From assembly GCA_913778505.1 (NCBI GenBank), contig CAJYWD010000023.1, positions 1-64,000 on the forward strand: a stretch of 64,000 nt of DNA, read 5' to 3'. The translations under genes were made by a program, and so were the position numbers. The DNA comes from an uncultured Chryseobacterium sp. (GTDB taxonomy: Bacteria > Bacteroidota > Bacteroidia > Flavobacteriales > Weeksellaceae). The notes below the pieces were generated by a model. The model did no database searches, was not told where the DNA came from, and saw only the letters and a program-made list of their open reading frames with translations. Of the stretch, positions 26,477 through 35,364 are shown one piece after another (within the stretch, counting starts at the first letter, position 1; every line of letters begins with the position of its first letter).

Positions 26477-27592
26477 ATGGCTCACATTACACTTAATACT
26501 CCTAAACTAAAATATAACTTCGATTACCTGAACGAGCTTTTTGAAGCCAATGGCATTGAATGGTCTGTGGTGGCCAAATTGTTGTGTGGGAATGAGAAAT
26601 TTCTGCAGGCATTGCTTCAGTTTTGCCATAAGGATATCTGCGATTCCAGGCTTAGCAACCTTAAAACAATCAAAAAGCTGTCGCCAGATCAGCAGACTGT
26701 ATACATTAAGCCGCCTGCTAAACATCTTGCAAAAGACATCGTAAAGTATGCAGATGTCAGCTTCAATAGTGAGGTAGCAACCATCCGGGCTCTTTCGGAA
26801 GAGGCTTGCACGCAGAATAAAGTGCATAGAATTGTCATCATGGTAGAAATGGGTGAGCTACGTGAAGGCATTATGGCCAGAGATCTGTCAAGATTTTATG
26901 GCAAGATCAGAAAACTTCCGAACATCAGAATTGTGGGCATCGGGACTAATCTCAATTGCCTGAACGGCATCTTGCCTGATGAGAAAAAACTGCGCAAGCT
27001 AAATCGTTACAAGACCATTGTGGAGAAAACTTACGATGTACAGCTGCCGTATATTTCTGCAGGCTCATCTGTCACCATTCCGCTGATTTATCAGAATCAG
27101 ATTCCCGGAGGTATTAATCATTTCCGCGTCGGTGAGTCGTTATTTTTCGGTACGGATGTTTTCCATGACGATGTGATTCCGCCAATGTATCAGGATGTTT
27201 TTACGCTCACCGCAGAGATCATCGAAATCCATGAAAAACCAATGGTTCCCGCCGGCAATTCCGGAACTAACCTTACTGGAAACAAGATCCGTTTCGATGA
27301 TACGGACCGTAGCAGAACGTCCTTCCGTGCTATTGTGGATGTTGGGATTCTGGACATCGAAGCTCAACACATCCAGCCTATGAACAAAGCGATGAAGATT
27401 CTCGGTGCCAGTTCCGATATGATGATTCTGGATGTCGCAGATAATCCGGAAAAATTGCGTGTAGGTGACAAGCTGGATTTCAGCCCTAATTATCTCTCTG
27501 TCCTGCGTGCCATGAATTCCAATTACATTGACAAGCATGTGGAACGTAAAATCAGGCTGAATGAGTTTAAAATCCTCCAGTGTAAAAACTAG
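26477..27592 (+). CDS. Alanine/ornithine racemase-like PLP enzyme
   Basis: A 371-residue type III PLP enzyme: the PLP lysine is Lys34 in WSVVAKLLCGN, VEMGELREG follows in the barrel, and GINHFRVGESLFFG ends the barrel before a C-terminal beta domain (MILDVADNPEKLRVGD). The pattern is closest to the ornithine/YhfX-like branch of the alanine racemase superfamily, not the housekeeping Alr. It probably interconverts an L/D amino acid such as ornithine or lysine. Its coupling to the GNAT gene suggests joint amino-acid modification. Confidence 0.8.
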   Translation: MAHITLNTPKLKYNFDYLNELFEANGIEWSVVAKLLCGNEKFLQALLQFCHKDICDSRLSNLKTIKKLSPDQQTVYIKPPAKHLAKDIVKYADVSFNSEVATIRALSEEACTQNKVHRIVIMVEMGELREGIMARDLSRFYGKIRKLPNIRIVGIGTNLNCLNGILPDEKKLRKLNRYKTIVEKTYDVQLPYISAGSSVTIPLIYQNQIPGGINHFRVGESLFFGTDVFHDDVIPPMYQDVFTLTAEIIEIHEKPMVPAGNSGTNLTGNKIRFDDTDRSRTSFRAIVDVGILDIEAQHIQPMNKAMKILGASSDMMILDVADNPEKLRVGDKLDFSPNYLSVLRAMNSNYIDKHVERKIRLNEFKILQCKN

Positions 27593-27630
27593 ATTAAAAA
27601 ATCTTAAAAACCGGTTTGTCCTGCAATCCT

Positions 27631-27638
27631 TATCTTTG
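27631..27638 (+). promoter_or_regulatory. Promoter -7 box for the AraC-family gene
   Basis: TATCTTTG matches TAnnTTTG, about 58 bases before the GTG start. Confidence 0.45.
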
Positions 27639-27696
27639 ATTCAAAAATAAGCTTCTGGAACTTACGATTAGAACTTTAACGATTGATCAATTTACA

Positions 27697-28524
27697 GTGC
27701 AACCATCAGTGAAATCAGGCTGTGTAATAATTTCTTTTGATGAGTTCAGAGCCGTTCAGCTGGAAAGATTTAATCGCAGGAACCGTTTTTTTGCAGTGTT
27801 GTTGCCGGAATCTGGCAAAGGTTCTCTTCTGATCGATGATTGCGAGTATACCGTAAACCCGGGAAAAATATTCTTCCTTAATGATCATCAGGTCTATAAT
27901 ATTGCAAATTGTGAAATGGTGGAAGGTAGCGTTCTTTTGTTTACAAAATTGTTTTATAATCATGTCTATACCGGTAACAAAATGATTAAAAGCGATCGCG
28001 CTCTGGAAAATGTTCCGCTTTCAGTCGATACCGGCGACCACATCACTGTGTTCAAAAATGTTTTTGAAGACATCCGCCAGGAATCTGACAGTTCCAAAAA
28101 ATTCAGAAAAGAAATAGCTTCTCTGCTTCTGAAAGTACTGATCCTGAAATTAATCAGAAGTTCCAAAAGACGAATTGCAGTCAGCCGTTCTGTAGATCAT
28201 AAGAAACAGATTGCAGAAGATTTTACCGAAATGGTCAACCAGGATTTCAAAGAATCTAAATCTACCGGGCATTATGCTGCAAAACTCAATGTCACATCCA
28301 ATTATCTGAATACTTTGGTCAGGCAACAAACCGGCATTACAGCAGGACAGACTGTGAAAAACCGCGTCATTCTGGAAGCCGAGAGACTGTTGCTGCACTC
28401 CACAATTTCTGTCCGAGAAATAGCGTACGAACTCGGTTTTACAGATAATTCGCACTTTGGAAAATATTTTAAATCGGCAAAAGGGATATCTCCGATGGCT
28501 TATCGGGAATCAGCGGCAGTTTAG
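27697..28524 (+). CDS. AraC-family transcriptional regulator
   Basis: An N-terminal cupin-like sensor half (residues 1-150, VNPGKIFFLNDHQVYNI) and a C-terminal AraC double helix-turn-helix (about 185-270: LNVTSNYLNTLVRQQTG, then ISVREIAYELGFTDNSHFGKYFK). It starts with GTG. The ligand is unknown. The target may be the upstream usp-GNAT-racemase operon or a distant gene; the sequence does not decide. Confidence 0.88.
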   Translation: MQPSVKSGCVIISFDEFRAVQLERFNRRNRFFAVLLPESGKGSLLIDDCEYTVNPGKIFFLNDHQVYNIANCEMVEGSVLLFTKLFYNHVYTGNKMIKSDRALENVPLSVDTGDHITVFKNVFEDIRQESDSSKKFRKEIASLLLKVLILKLIRSSKRRIAVSRSVDHKKQIAEDFTEMVNQDFKESKSTGHYAAKLNVTSNYLNTLVRQQTGITAGQTVKNRVILEAERLLLHSTISVREIAYELGFTDNSHFGKYFKSAKGISPMAYRESAAV

Positions 28525-28631
28525 CACAATGATTTGACACTTGACGTACTCAAATCAATGTATCCGGTTATAAAAAACTAAATTTTATAAAATAAATGAG
28601 CCGATCATAAGGGATAGTTCATAATAGTTTT

Positions 28632-28639
28632 TATTTTTG
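28632..28639 (+). promoter_or_regulatory. Promoter -7 box for the 116-aa hypothetical gene
   Basis: TATTTTTG matches TAnnTTTG, 35 bases before the start codon. Confidence 0.4.
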
Positions 28640-28674
28640 TCCTATCATATTATTCCCTAACAAATCAGACACGA

Positions 28675-29025
28675 ATGGAATTCCGACTCGAAATTCAACA
28701 TGTTGACCGAAAATCAAAACTTCAATTTAAAACCATTTACTTCAAGAGTTTTAAAGTTAATATTATTGAGAGGTATTCAGGAGCCGGATTTCAAAATCTT
28801 CACCACCTCATCATCAAGCTCAGGACTGTAGACGATACCATCATCAACACTGTGAATGGCAACAGCAGGATTAAAGTGCAGGAGGCCTACCATCCGCAGT
28901 ATCTCAGGCTGGCCAAAATCCTGGCTTCCTACGAATACCGCAACAAACTGATGGACACCAAAATGGTGGATGATGAATACGTCAACTTTATTCTCAGCAG
29001 GATGATAGGCCAATACGAGCTGTAA
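28675..29025 (+). CDS. Hypothetical protein (116 aa)
   Basis: No family is recognised. The protein is soluble and mixed alpha/beta: a basic N-terminal beta-rich part (FRLEIQHVDRKSKLQFKTIY), a central IKLRTVDDTIINTVNG and a helical C-terminus ending in FILSRMIGQYEL. It is the last backbone gene before the tandem-repeat region and the T6SS cargo. Confidence 0.55.
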   Translation: MEFRLEIQHVDRKSKLQFKTIYFKSFKVNIIERYSGAGFQNLHHLIIKLRTVDDTIINTVNGNSRIKVQEAYHPQYLRLAKILASYEYRNKLMDTKMVDDEYVNFILSRMIGQYEL

Positions 29026-29326
29026 TCATTGATCGATACTACTCTGCCCGCCTATATCCCCGATACGTTAGGTAACTTCTTGCTTTCATTTGCGTATGAG
29101 CGATGTTCACCTTGCTTTTATAAATTCTTTATTGGAGCAAAATCTTTGTTTGGCTTCGCATTTTAATCATCAGTCTTGAGGAGTTTAAGAATTCGTCTTG
29201 AGGAAATTTGTAATTCGTCTTGAGGAGTTTGGAAATTCGTCTTGAGGAATTTGAGAATTCGTCTAGAGGAATTTAGAAATTGAGCTTGAAAATAGCAGTA
29301 TCAAAAAGCGTTGCCTATATTTTTCC
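29026..29326. other. Intergenic boundary with tandem repeat
   Basis: No coding frame is visible. The region is dominated by a 22-bp tandem repeat and separates backbone genes from the cargo region. Confidence 0.6.
29172..29281. repeat. 22-bp tandem repeat, five copies
   Basis: Five contiguous 22-base units share the core GTCTTGAGGA followed by an A/T-rich half ending in AATT. The units differ at a few positions (GTCTAGAGGA in the last), and a degenerate sixth unit follows. The period is not a multiple of three, so it is non-coding. It has no spacers and is not a CRISPR. Confidence 0.9.
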
Positions 29327-29551
29327 TTAGCCAAAATTACAATTTTTAATTCTACTCTTATGTACATATCATGTTTTACCTTCTTTGGTTTTTACCAAAT
29401 ACCAAACTCCTGTATTATTTAAAACTTCAATATTTTCTCCAGATTTTACTTTCTGTAATATTTCTGATTGTGTGTTTTTTTCTTTGCGGAGGTTGGTATA
29501 ACCGTCGGGATCTTGGACTAGATATTTTTTATCATCTAAATTATCATCACC
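29327..29551 (-). pseudogene. Cut-off SH3-like C-terminal domain of the immunity lipoprotein
   Basis: The lipoprotein frame ends at a TAG, yet the same frame continues without a shift as a bacterial SH3 domain: LVQDPDGYTNLRKEKN, then ENIEVLNNTGVWYLVKTKEGKT. It meets a TGA exactly where the SH3 motif GYIH needs Gly, and goes on as YVHKSRIKN to a TAA. Two substitutions explain both stops. This is either a recent double nonsense mutation or sequence error; a short translated SH3 remnant is unlikely. Confidence 0.75.
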
Positions 29552-30586
29552 CTAAAATTTTTTCTCTATGGTTTGCGCATTAAATTCTTCAAATGTTATA
29601 ATTTTAAAATTTTTGGAAGTATATATTTTGTCTGGAATCAATTTATCCGGGTCATTTCTATCTGTATATGATTTACCGTATTTACTGAGGATAATTGTTT
29701 TATTCTGTTTATCATATTTAAAAGTGGTGTAGGTATCAATAAAGAATTTGCCACCACCTTCTTGTTGCTCAATAGTGAAAAAATTATTTTTGATTGCCAA
29801 ATTTCTAAATCCTTCTGCTGGCGTATTAGGCATAAACGTATAAATAATATGTTTATTTTTATACACTTCAAAATTATTTTCTCCTGTATTTATTAAAATA
29901 TAAACGGGCGAGTCTAAAGTTGTTTCATCCTGTTGGTTAAACTCTTTTGATATACTAAATATTAATATAATATCATTTAGCCCATCTTCATTCAAATCAC
30001 ATTTTTCATTTTTTAAAATATGATAGTTATCAAACTTCAAAGAATTGATGATTTCATTTTCATTTGCTACCAAATTTGTAGATATAGGTGAATTATCCTT
30101 TTTAAAATTCAAATATTCATCATTTAGAATACTGTAAATCAAGAAATTTTTGTTTTTATCTTTTTTCAACAAAACATCTACATATGTTCTTTTTTCATTT
30201 TTATCATCAAATAATAAAAAGCTTATTCTATATTCGTTTTCATTTTTTAAAGGTTCAATTTTTAGTGTTTTTTTGATTACATCACCATCATAATCTTGCC
30301 CTTTAATAAAAGGATCATAATCTAAAATTAAATTTTTTTCATTTGAAGTAAGACTATCTATCTTTTTTAAAATACGTTCTGAAACATAATTTTTCATCTT
30401 ATTTTTATCATTCAAAGGTTTATCACTACCATAGAACAATACATAAAATTCTGTTAAGGCTTGAATAGCTTTTTCAGAGTTATTGATTTTTAGAGTATCT
30501 ATTGTATTACTTTTAACTGACTCAGGTTCTTGTTTACAGCTTATGGTTATTGATACAAATAGGAATAAAAATATTATAGTTCTCAT
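29552..30586 (-). CDS. Predicted immunity lipoprotein for the GH19/amidase effector
   Basis: With start MRTIIFLFLFVSITISCKQE the protein carries a lipoprotein signal (Cys17). The mature part is rich in Asn, Lys and Asp and includes KCDLNEDGLNDIILIFSIS, an EF-hand-like loop seen in Bacteroidota lipoproteins of unknown role. It lies directly behind the peptidoglycan-hydrolase effector, and an envelope location is what an immunity protein against a periplasmic toxin needs. The immunity role is inferred from position only. The gene appears truncated at the 3' end by an in-frame TAG. Confidence 0.65.
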   Translation of the reverse strand: MRTIIFLFLFVSITISCKQEPESVKSNTIDTLKINNSEKAIQALTEFYVLFYGSDKPLNDKNKMKNYVSERILKKIDSLTSNEKNLILDYDPFIKGQDYDGDVIKKTLKIEPLKNENEYRISFLLFDDKNEKRTYVDVLLKKDKNKNFLIYSILNDEYLNFKKDNSPISTNLVANENEIINSLKFDNYHILKNEKCDLNEDGLNDIILIFSISKEFNQQDETTLDSPVYILINTGENNFEVYKNKHIIYTFMPNTPAEGFRNLAIKNNFFTIEQQEGGGKFFIDTYTTFKYDKQNKTIILSKYGKSYTDRNDPDKLIPDKIYTSKNFKIITFEEFNAQTIEKKF

Positions 30587-30625
30587 AAAATATAAGTTAA
30601 GCATTATTTATTGTAAAGTAAGTTT

Positions 30626-32728
30626 TTATTCTACCCATCTATATATGGCATATTTTTTATCTATCGAATATTGAGTAGCCACCCAAAAAGATTTTTGTTT
30701 AAAATCTGAAACCCATTGTTTACCATTCCACATTGCTATATGCCCATATGGATGCCCTTTTACAGAACTAAATGTTGCTATGTCTCCCTTTTTTAATGAA
30801 ACAGAATTTAAATCTAAATCACTTCCTATTTTAGTAAAACCATATTTTGATAATTTATCAGTATCATAGTATTCTGTTGCGTGGCCAGATAAATGATATA
30901 TTCCTCCAGCATTTATAGCCTGCCTTACATATAAAGCACATTTTCCTTTAGATTTTGGTAATGCATTGCTATCAAGATGAGCAACTGCTTTTTCTATATC
31001 ATACTTGCCTTTTTTTTCAGATCTACTCTCTGCTTTTTGTGTTTTTGTAAGTTTACATTCATTAATCTTAAAAACTTTTGAGGTTATATTATCAAAGTTT
31101 CTTTTTTTACCTGCATAATCTACATCATTTCCTACGAGCCGAGAAAGGATATCTTCGTCTTTTTGTCCATTAGATTTTGTGTCTCCTCCGTGATTTTTCC
31201 AATATCCCATTGATGTCAAAACTGCAATTTTAACTTCATTAACCTTATCTGGATTTAATAAAATATCTATGTTTTCCTCTTTTAAGGTATATTTATTAAC
31301 AGCATTATAATTGGATCTCCCTGTTAATTGAACCAAACCTCTTCCTCTGAACTTCCACCCATCTCCTGCCTGAGTATTTCCTAATTTTTCTTTAGATGAT
31401 CTATTTTCATCATCATAAACTAAACTTGCAATCATTTCATAATTGGCCTTTTGAATACCCCCATCACCATATTTATTTAAGTCTTTTCTACCATATTTAT
31501 CAGCATCATCTTGATGACTTTTAAAGTACGAAAAAGGCCCTGTTTTCCATTTTCCGGAAGTATAGTGTCCACCATTTTTTAAATCTTTTATCCATCCTGA
31601 ACCGCTTACATAGTCTCCATCCTTAAGTCTTCTGGCTGAATAATTTAAACTTTCTCCTTGTTTTAAAGTAAAAGAAGATCCTACTTCTATAGATGCTTGC
31701 GCAAAAAAATGTGCTTTATTCCAACAAGTGTTCATATTCAAATTTTTCATATACTTATTATAAGCCGTTGCTGCTTCTTTTAAAGTTGTATCACTTGCAT
31801 CTGAAAATATTTTTTTAAGTTCTTCAACTGTGATATCTTTGCTGCAATTAGGACATTTATTTTCAGTATTAGATTTTGCAGGTTGTATTTGCTCTACACT
31901 CGTTGCACTTCTCGTGTTTTCTTGATTGTTGCTTGTAATACTTTCCATTCCTTCAGCAACTATTTCAGTTAATCTACTTATTATACCAGAACCCCTATTA
32001 TTACTATTACTTGCAGAAGTACTTGCAGGTTGTGTTGTTCCGTCACTTGCTACTACAGGTGTTTTATTTGTTACTTTTTTATTCTCATAAACAGCTGATA
32101 CAAAAAATTTCTTCGTTGTATTTTCATCTCCGGTAAAAAAACTCATAAGGGTTTTCGGCGTAGCATATTCAGACAAACTAAATGTTACTTTGGCTATTCC
32201 GTTTTTATCAACAAAAGCTTTTTTAGGTTTTTTGTATTTGTCAGCTTCTGAAACTCCTTCCTCCCAAAGATAAAATGTAATTTCTTTCGCAAACAAATTG
32301 GAGGTTCTTGCTTCTGCTGATAATGATTCACTAAATTTTGCTTTATTGACATCTATATTTCCTCTGTTCAGTAATATAACCCTTCCGATAACAGATTCTT
32401 TTGCTGTTCTTGGGGTTACAATCAAGTTAGCCACAAATTTTTTTTCCGTTACATTCAGAAGATTTTTAGTTTCTGTGTGGACTTCTATTCTATAAGGAAT
32501 CCCTACCACTTTCTCTCCGAAAGTATAAGGTACTTTTTTACCATATTTAATATTTTTTGAAACTTGTTTCCAACCGGTTGCTTTATCTTTTTTGAACAAT
32601 GTGCAGATATATTTTTCTTTCGGCTTATTGTTGAAAATAGGGTTGCTGAAATCAGGAACCAAAATGGATAGTTCATAAAATGTTTTTTCTTCAGCCTTTG
32701 GACTTGTATTTCCTTTGATGATTTTCAT
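30626..32728 (-). CDS. T6SS effector: GH19 glycosidase plus C-terminal amidase-type domain
   Basis: Residues 1-225 are beta-rich Ig-like domains, probably for loading. A Ser/Asn-rich linker leads to a CPNC knuckle (292-295) and a GH19 lysozyme/chitinase domain (about 335-560), with CWNKAHFFAQASIEVGSSF and the GH19 signature GDGWKFRGRGLVQLTGRSNY. The C-terminal domain (about 577-700) resembles NlpC/P60-CHAP amidases: GKCALYVRQAINAGG with Cys597 and HPYGHIAMW with His663. The protein could cut both glycan and peptide parts of peptidoglycan. The gene follows a DUF4280 PAAR-like gene, so it is delivered at the spike tip, and precedes a lipoprotein gene. Confidence 0.88.
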   Translation of the reverse strand: MKIIKGNTSPKAEEKTFYELSILVPDFSNPIFNNKPKEKYICTLFKKDKATGWKQVSKNIKYGKKVPYTFGEKVVGIPYRIEVHTETKNLLNVTEKKFVANLIVTPRTAKESVIGRVILLNRGNIDVNKAKFSESLSAEARTSNLFAKEITFYLWEEGVSEADKYKKPKKAFVDKNGIAKVTFSLSEYATPKTLMSFFTGDENTTKKFFVSAVYENKKVTNKTPVVASDGTTQPASTSASNSNNRGSGIISRLTEIVAEGMESITSNNQENTRSATSVEQIQPAKSNTENKCPNCSKDITVEELKKIFSDASDTTLKEAATAYNKYMKNLNMNTCWNKAHFFAQASIEVGSSFTLKQGESLNYSARRLKDGDYVSGSGWIKDLKNGGHYTSGKWKTGPFSYFKSHQDDADKYGRKDLNKYGDGGIQKANYEMIASLVYDDENRSSKEKLGNTQAGDGWKFRGRGLVQLTGRSNYNAVNKYTLKEENIDILLNPDKVNEVKIAVLTSMGYWKNHGGDTKSNGQKDEDILSRLVGNDVDYAGKKRNFDNITSKVFKINECKLTKTQKAESRSEKKGKYDIEKAVAHLDSNALPKSKGKCALYVRQAINAGGIYHLSGHATEYYDTDKLSKYGFTKIGSDLDLNSVSLKKGDIATFSSVKGHPYGHIAMWNGKQWVSDFKQKSFWVATQYSIDKKYAIYRWVE

Positions 32729-32742
32729 AATTCTTTGTGTTT

Positions 32743-33195
32743 TTATTCAACCTCAAATGAATCCTCTCCATTTATTTCTTCCTGAAACTCCTCAAAATTC
32801 ATTACAGGATTATAGATTTGCTGTTCTCTTGCATCTGCTTTCTTTACATTGCTTTTTCCTGCTTCGCTTTGCTGACCATGCTTGAAAATTGTTATCTTTC
32901 CTCCGGTTGCACAAATCAATTCGGAAAGCTCTGTTAGACAGCTTTTGCCCATTACTTTTACTTTGTCATAGGTTTTTGTCCATTTTCCTGCCGGTGCAAA
33001 AGCACAAGGCAAGTATCCTCCCGAAGAAGGTTTTAGCTTACAATTACCGAATGGCATTGCAGGAGGATCTAATGTTAAATCATCTTCTGTAACAGCAAGA
33101 TAATCTGCCTGCCCATCAGAATCATTCCAGTAATGTTTCTGATGGCTGGTTACTTTAAATTTTGGAAACTTAAAGCCTTGGTTGCATTGACACAT
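32743..33195 (-). CDS. DUF4280 PAAR-like spike-tip protein
   Basis: The 150-residue protein matches DUF4280: CNQG near the start, FKVTSHQKHYWND, FGNCKLKPSSGGYLPC, then SCLTELSELICATGGKITIFKHGQQ. Cysteines are conserved in number and position as in this PAAR-like family, which caps VgrG and carries effectors. The effector gene follows 14 bases downstream. The same frame is open upstream without a start (KKEDQKKEQQAES, then SSEHDGKYFVVQKG) back to the TAA that ends the LysM gene, so the natural protein was probably LysM-linker-DUF4280. The ATG used here may be only a rescue start. Confidence 0.82.
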   Translation of the reverse strand: MCQCNQGFKFPKFKVTSHQKHYWNDSDGQADYLAVTEDDLTLDPPAMPFGNCKLKPSSGGYLPCAFAPAGKWTKTYDKVKVMGKSCLTELSELICATGGKITIFKHGQQSEAGKSNVKKADAREQQIYNPVMNFEEFQEEINGEDSFEVE

Positions 33196-33279
33196 TCCTT
33201 TTTGTACAACAAAATATTTACCGTCATGTTCACTGGAATCGCTTTCGGCTTGCTGTTCTTTTTTCTGATCTTCTTTTTT

Positions 33280-33567
33280 TTATTCTTTAGATTCTTCCTG
33301 CTGTTCTTCTGAAACTTCCACAGTTTCTTCAGCTTCAGCTTCATCGTCATAACCGTTAATGGAATCTTTTACTTCATCATCATCTTTCAGATATTGAGAA
33401 TCTTCAAGAACGAAAAGTTCTTTTCCAGGAACAACATCATGTCCCAGCAAATCTTCAAGAGGACAATAGATATTATGATAGGAACGGAGAGTCTGTCCGT
33501 CTTGTACTCCAAATTGCTCTGCAATGGAGTCCAAAGTATCTCCTTTGTGTACAATGTATTTTTTCAT
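33280..33567 (-). CDS. LysM-domain protein, probable N-terminal part of the DUF4280 protein
   Basis: A single LysM domain at residues 1-55 (YIVHKGDTLDSIAEQFGV, then LRSYHNIYC) is followed by an acidic Glu/Asp/Val-rich linker (AEAEETVEVSEEQQEESKE) and then TAA. The stop lies at the edge of an 8-A tract and the frame continues straight into the DUF4280 coding sequence. The LysM could bind peptidoglycan or act as an assembly adaptor. If the stop is real, the two parts are made separately; otherwise it is a split gene. Confidence 0.7.
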   Translation of the reverse strand: MKKYIVHKGDTLDSIAEQFGVQDGQTLRSYHNIYCPLEDLLGHDVVPGKELFVLEDSQYLKDDDEVKDSINGYDDEAEAEETVEVSEEQQEESKE

Positions 33568-33574
33568 CGGTTTT

Positions 33575-34645
33575 TTAATCTAATAATGTGCTGAATTTTC
33601 TTGCCGGATTCTCTTCTTTTGCCCTAAGCAATAGACTCTGCTTCCGATACAATTCTTCTTGATGCAAAAGTATAATGCTTGCCTCTATGTTCTTTAATTT
33701 CCTGGTCTCTTTGGAGGTAGTATAACGTAATTCTATTTCACCTGTTACTTTATCTTCACGAAGTTCTTCAAATTTCATTCGTCTCAATAATTCCTGTAAA
33801 CTGCAACTTTCTTCTATTTTACCTTTAATAATAATTTCTACATCATATGGATTTTCAAAATTATATTTAGTATGAAACAGGCATTGTACCGGAAATGAAT
33901 TTTGAATAACGTAAAAACTTTCTTTCCACTCATTTTTTCTACGAAAGCAATCCATTTCGGGAAATAAAATTTGATACAACAATGCGGATTGAAATTGTTT
34001 TAACAAATAATTTTCATTCTTAACACTTGAATGAAACTTATCCAGATAGGTTTTATTCACTTCCCCAATAAAAAAGTCTTCTAGATCCGGTCTTTTGCTT
34101 TCAAGTTTTTTAACGAGAGCTTTATGGTCGTATAGACTTTTTATTTTCCCTTGAGCCGGAATACTAAAAGCAATTGGAGAAATACTTTCCATGCAGGCAA
34201 GTGAGATCATCGCCATCTTTTCATCGGGAGATATTCCGTATTTTTTAATGTCTGAAGTTCTTACTTCGGTAATAAATCCCTTACCCTCCGTTTCATTGAG
34301 CTTTACGGAAACCAAATAATCAACTATTAAATCTTCTTTATCCAGTTGTTCAAACCTTTCTGTTACTTCATAGTTTAATGCATAAAAATCCTTATTCAAA
34401 TGGAAAGAAGGAAGACTATTGATTAAAGATATTTGCTTTTGACTTTCTTTTAGTTCTGCAATTTTTTCGGATGAAGGAATCATAATTTCTTGAACCCCTC
34501 TAAAATCACTTCCTATAAGATTCTTCAAATCGCAATAAGTATTGTGATAACGTTTCAATGCCTCTGCCGAAATTCCCAATTGCCCTGCAACGGACTCCAA
34601 AGTATCTCCTCTTTTTACCTGATATGTAGATATGCTTATGTTCAT
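33575..34645 (-). CDS. LysM-domain T6SS accessory protein
   Basis: A 356-residue protein with an N-terminal LysM (residues 6-58: YQVKRGDTLESVAGQLGISAEALKRYHNTYC) very similar to the LysM of the next gene (both keep a KRYHNTYC/RSYHNIYC segment), then a large unrecognised alpha/beta domain of about 290 residues with no transmembrane segment. It opens the GH19 effector module. A role in loading or chaperoning the spike-tip protein is an inference from position. Confidence 0.65.
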   Translation of the reverse strand: MNISISTYQVKRGDTLESVAGQLGISAEALKRYHNTYCDLKNLIGSDFRGVQEIMIPSSEKIAELKESQKQISLINSLPSFHLNKDFYALNYEVTERFEQLDKEDLIVDYLVSVKLNETEGKGFITEVRTSDIKKYGISPDEKMAMISLACMESISPIAFSIPAQGKIKSLYDHKALVKKLESKRPDLEDFFIGEVNKTYLDKFHSSVKNENYLLKQFQSALLYQILFPEMDCFRRKNEWKESFYVIQNSFPVQCLFHTKYNFENPYDVEIIIKGKIEESCSLQELLRRMKFEELREDKVTGEIELRYTTSKETRKLKNIEASIILLHQEELYRKQSLLLRAKEENPARKFSTLLD

Positions 34646-34870
34646 TTTTTTTTCTTTTCTACTAAAAAAAATACTTTGTGTGTATAGAAATAAAATATGA
34701 TAATACTACCTATTTTTATGATTATGTACATCTATGATTGAAATAAGGTAGATAACAACACATCTTATATTAACTCCAAGAATATTCCCGTCAGTGAGTA
34801 TTAAAAATTAATAGCATTATATATATTGGTGTAGCTTCAACAGATCTTATTATGACTGCAATAAATTGTA
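34646..34870. other. Module boundary without a gene
   Basis: About 225 AT-rich bases with no frame. It must contain the promoter of the LysM/DUF4280/GH19 unit. Confidence 0.4.
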
Positions 34871-35361
34871 TCATATAAAGTTTTTCCCTAATTTTTTTTC
34901 TGACAGATTCGATACCCAAATGGATTTATCTTTATCCGATCTTTTATAACTGCGGTGCAAAATGGTGTAATAATCCCGAACACCTGTTTCTTTATCATCA
35001 TTTTCCCAACACCCATCTTTAATTCCTGTTGTTAAATATTTTTCGGTACACTTTGTTTTTTTCTATAATCCAAAAGGAATAGTAATTTACTGTAGTATAT
35101 ATTGTACAAATTTTACAATTCTCTCTTAAAAAAGAATCTACTATCTTTTGAACACTTTTACTTTGATAATCTTGAGATGTTTCGATAAAATATTCATCAT
35201 TATATATAAACATCTCCCATGTTTGGTTCATAATAATATGGCTTTTTTCCACTAACTTTAGAAACATAAGTAAACTCAGGTTTATAAGGTTTTGTATGTT
35301 TACAGTTGACCAATAGTAAACAGATGAAAAAAATGAAAAATATTTTAGTTTTCATTTTCAT
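34871..35361 (-). pseudogene. Frameshifted immunity-type lipoprotein gene
   Basis: Three consecutive pieces of one protein are seen in different frames. The first is MKMKTKIFFIFFICLLLVNC (lipoprotein signal) followed by KHTKPYKPEFTYVSKVSG. The second contains NDEYFIETSQDYQSKSVQKI and YYSFWIIEKNKVYRKIF. The third is KDGCWENDDKETGVRDYYTI with SIWVSNLSEKKLGKNFI before a TGA. At least two frameshifts are needed, so it is inactive. It is the last member of the immunity array behind the DUF3289 effector but is not obviously related to the other lipoproteins. Confidence 0.75.
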
Positions 35362-35364
35362 GAC

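Noticed and set aside
29172-29281. CRISPR-like array
   Set aside because: Units are contiguous with no spacers between repeats and no cas genes are seen.
29371-29583. Plus-strand frame of 70 codons
   Set aside because: It lies opposite the SH3 relic, whose minus-strand frame has clear domain similarity; the plus frame has none.
33150-33350. Separate minus-strand Lys-rich frame between the LysM and DUF4280 genes
   Set aside because: It is in a different frame from both and consists of low-complexity Lys/Asn codons; the continuous LysM-DUF4280 frame explains the region better.
35019-35267. Intact 82-residue protein
   Set aside because: It is the middle piece of a lipoprotein gene whose two other pieces lie in other frames on either side.
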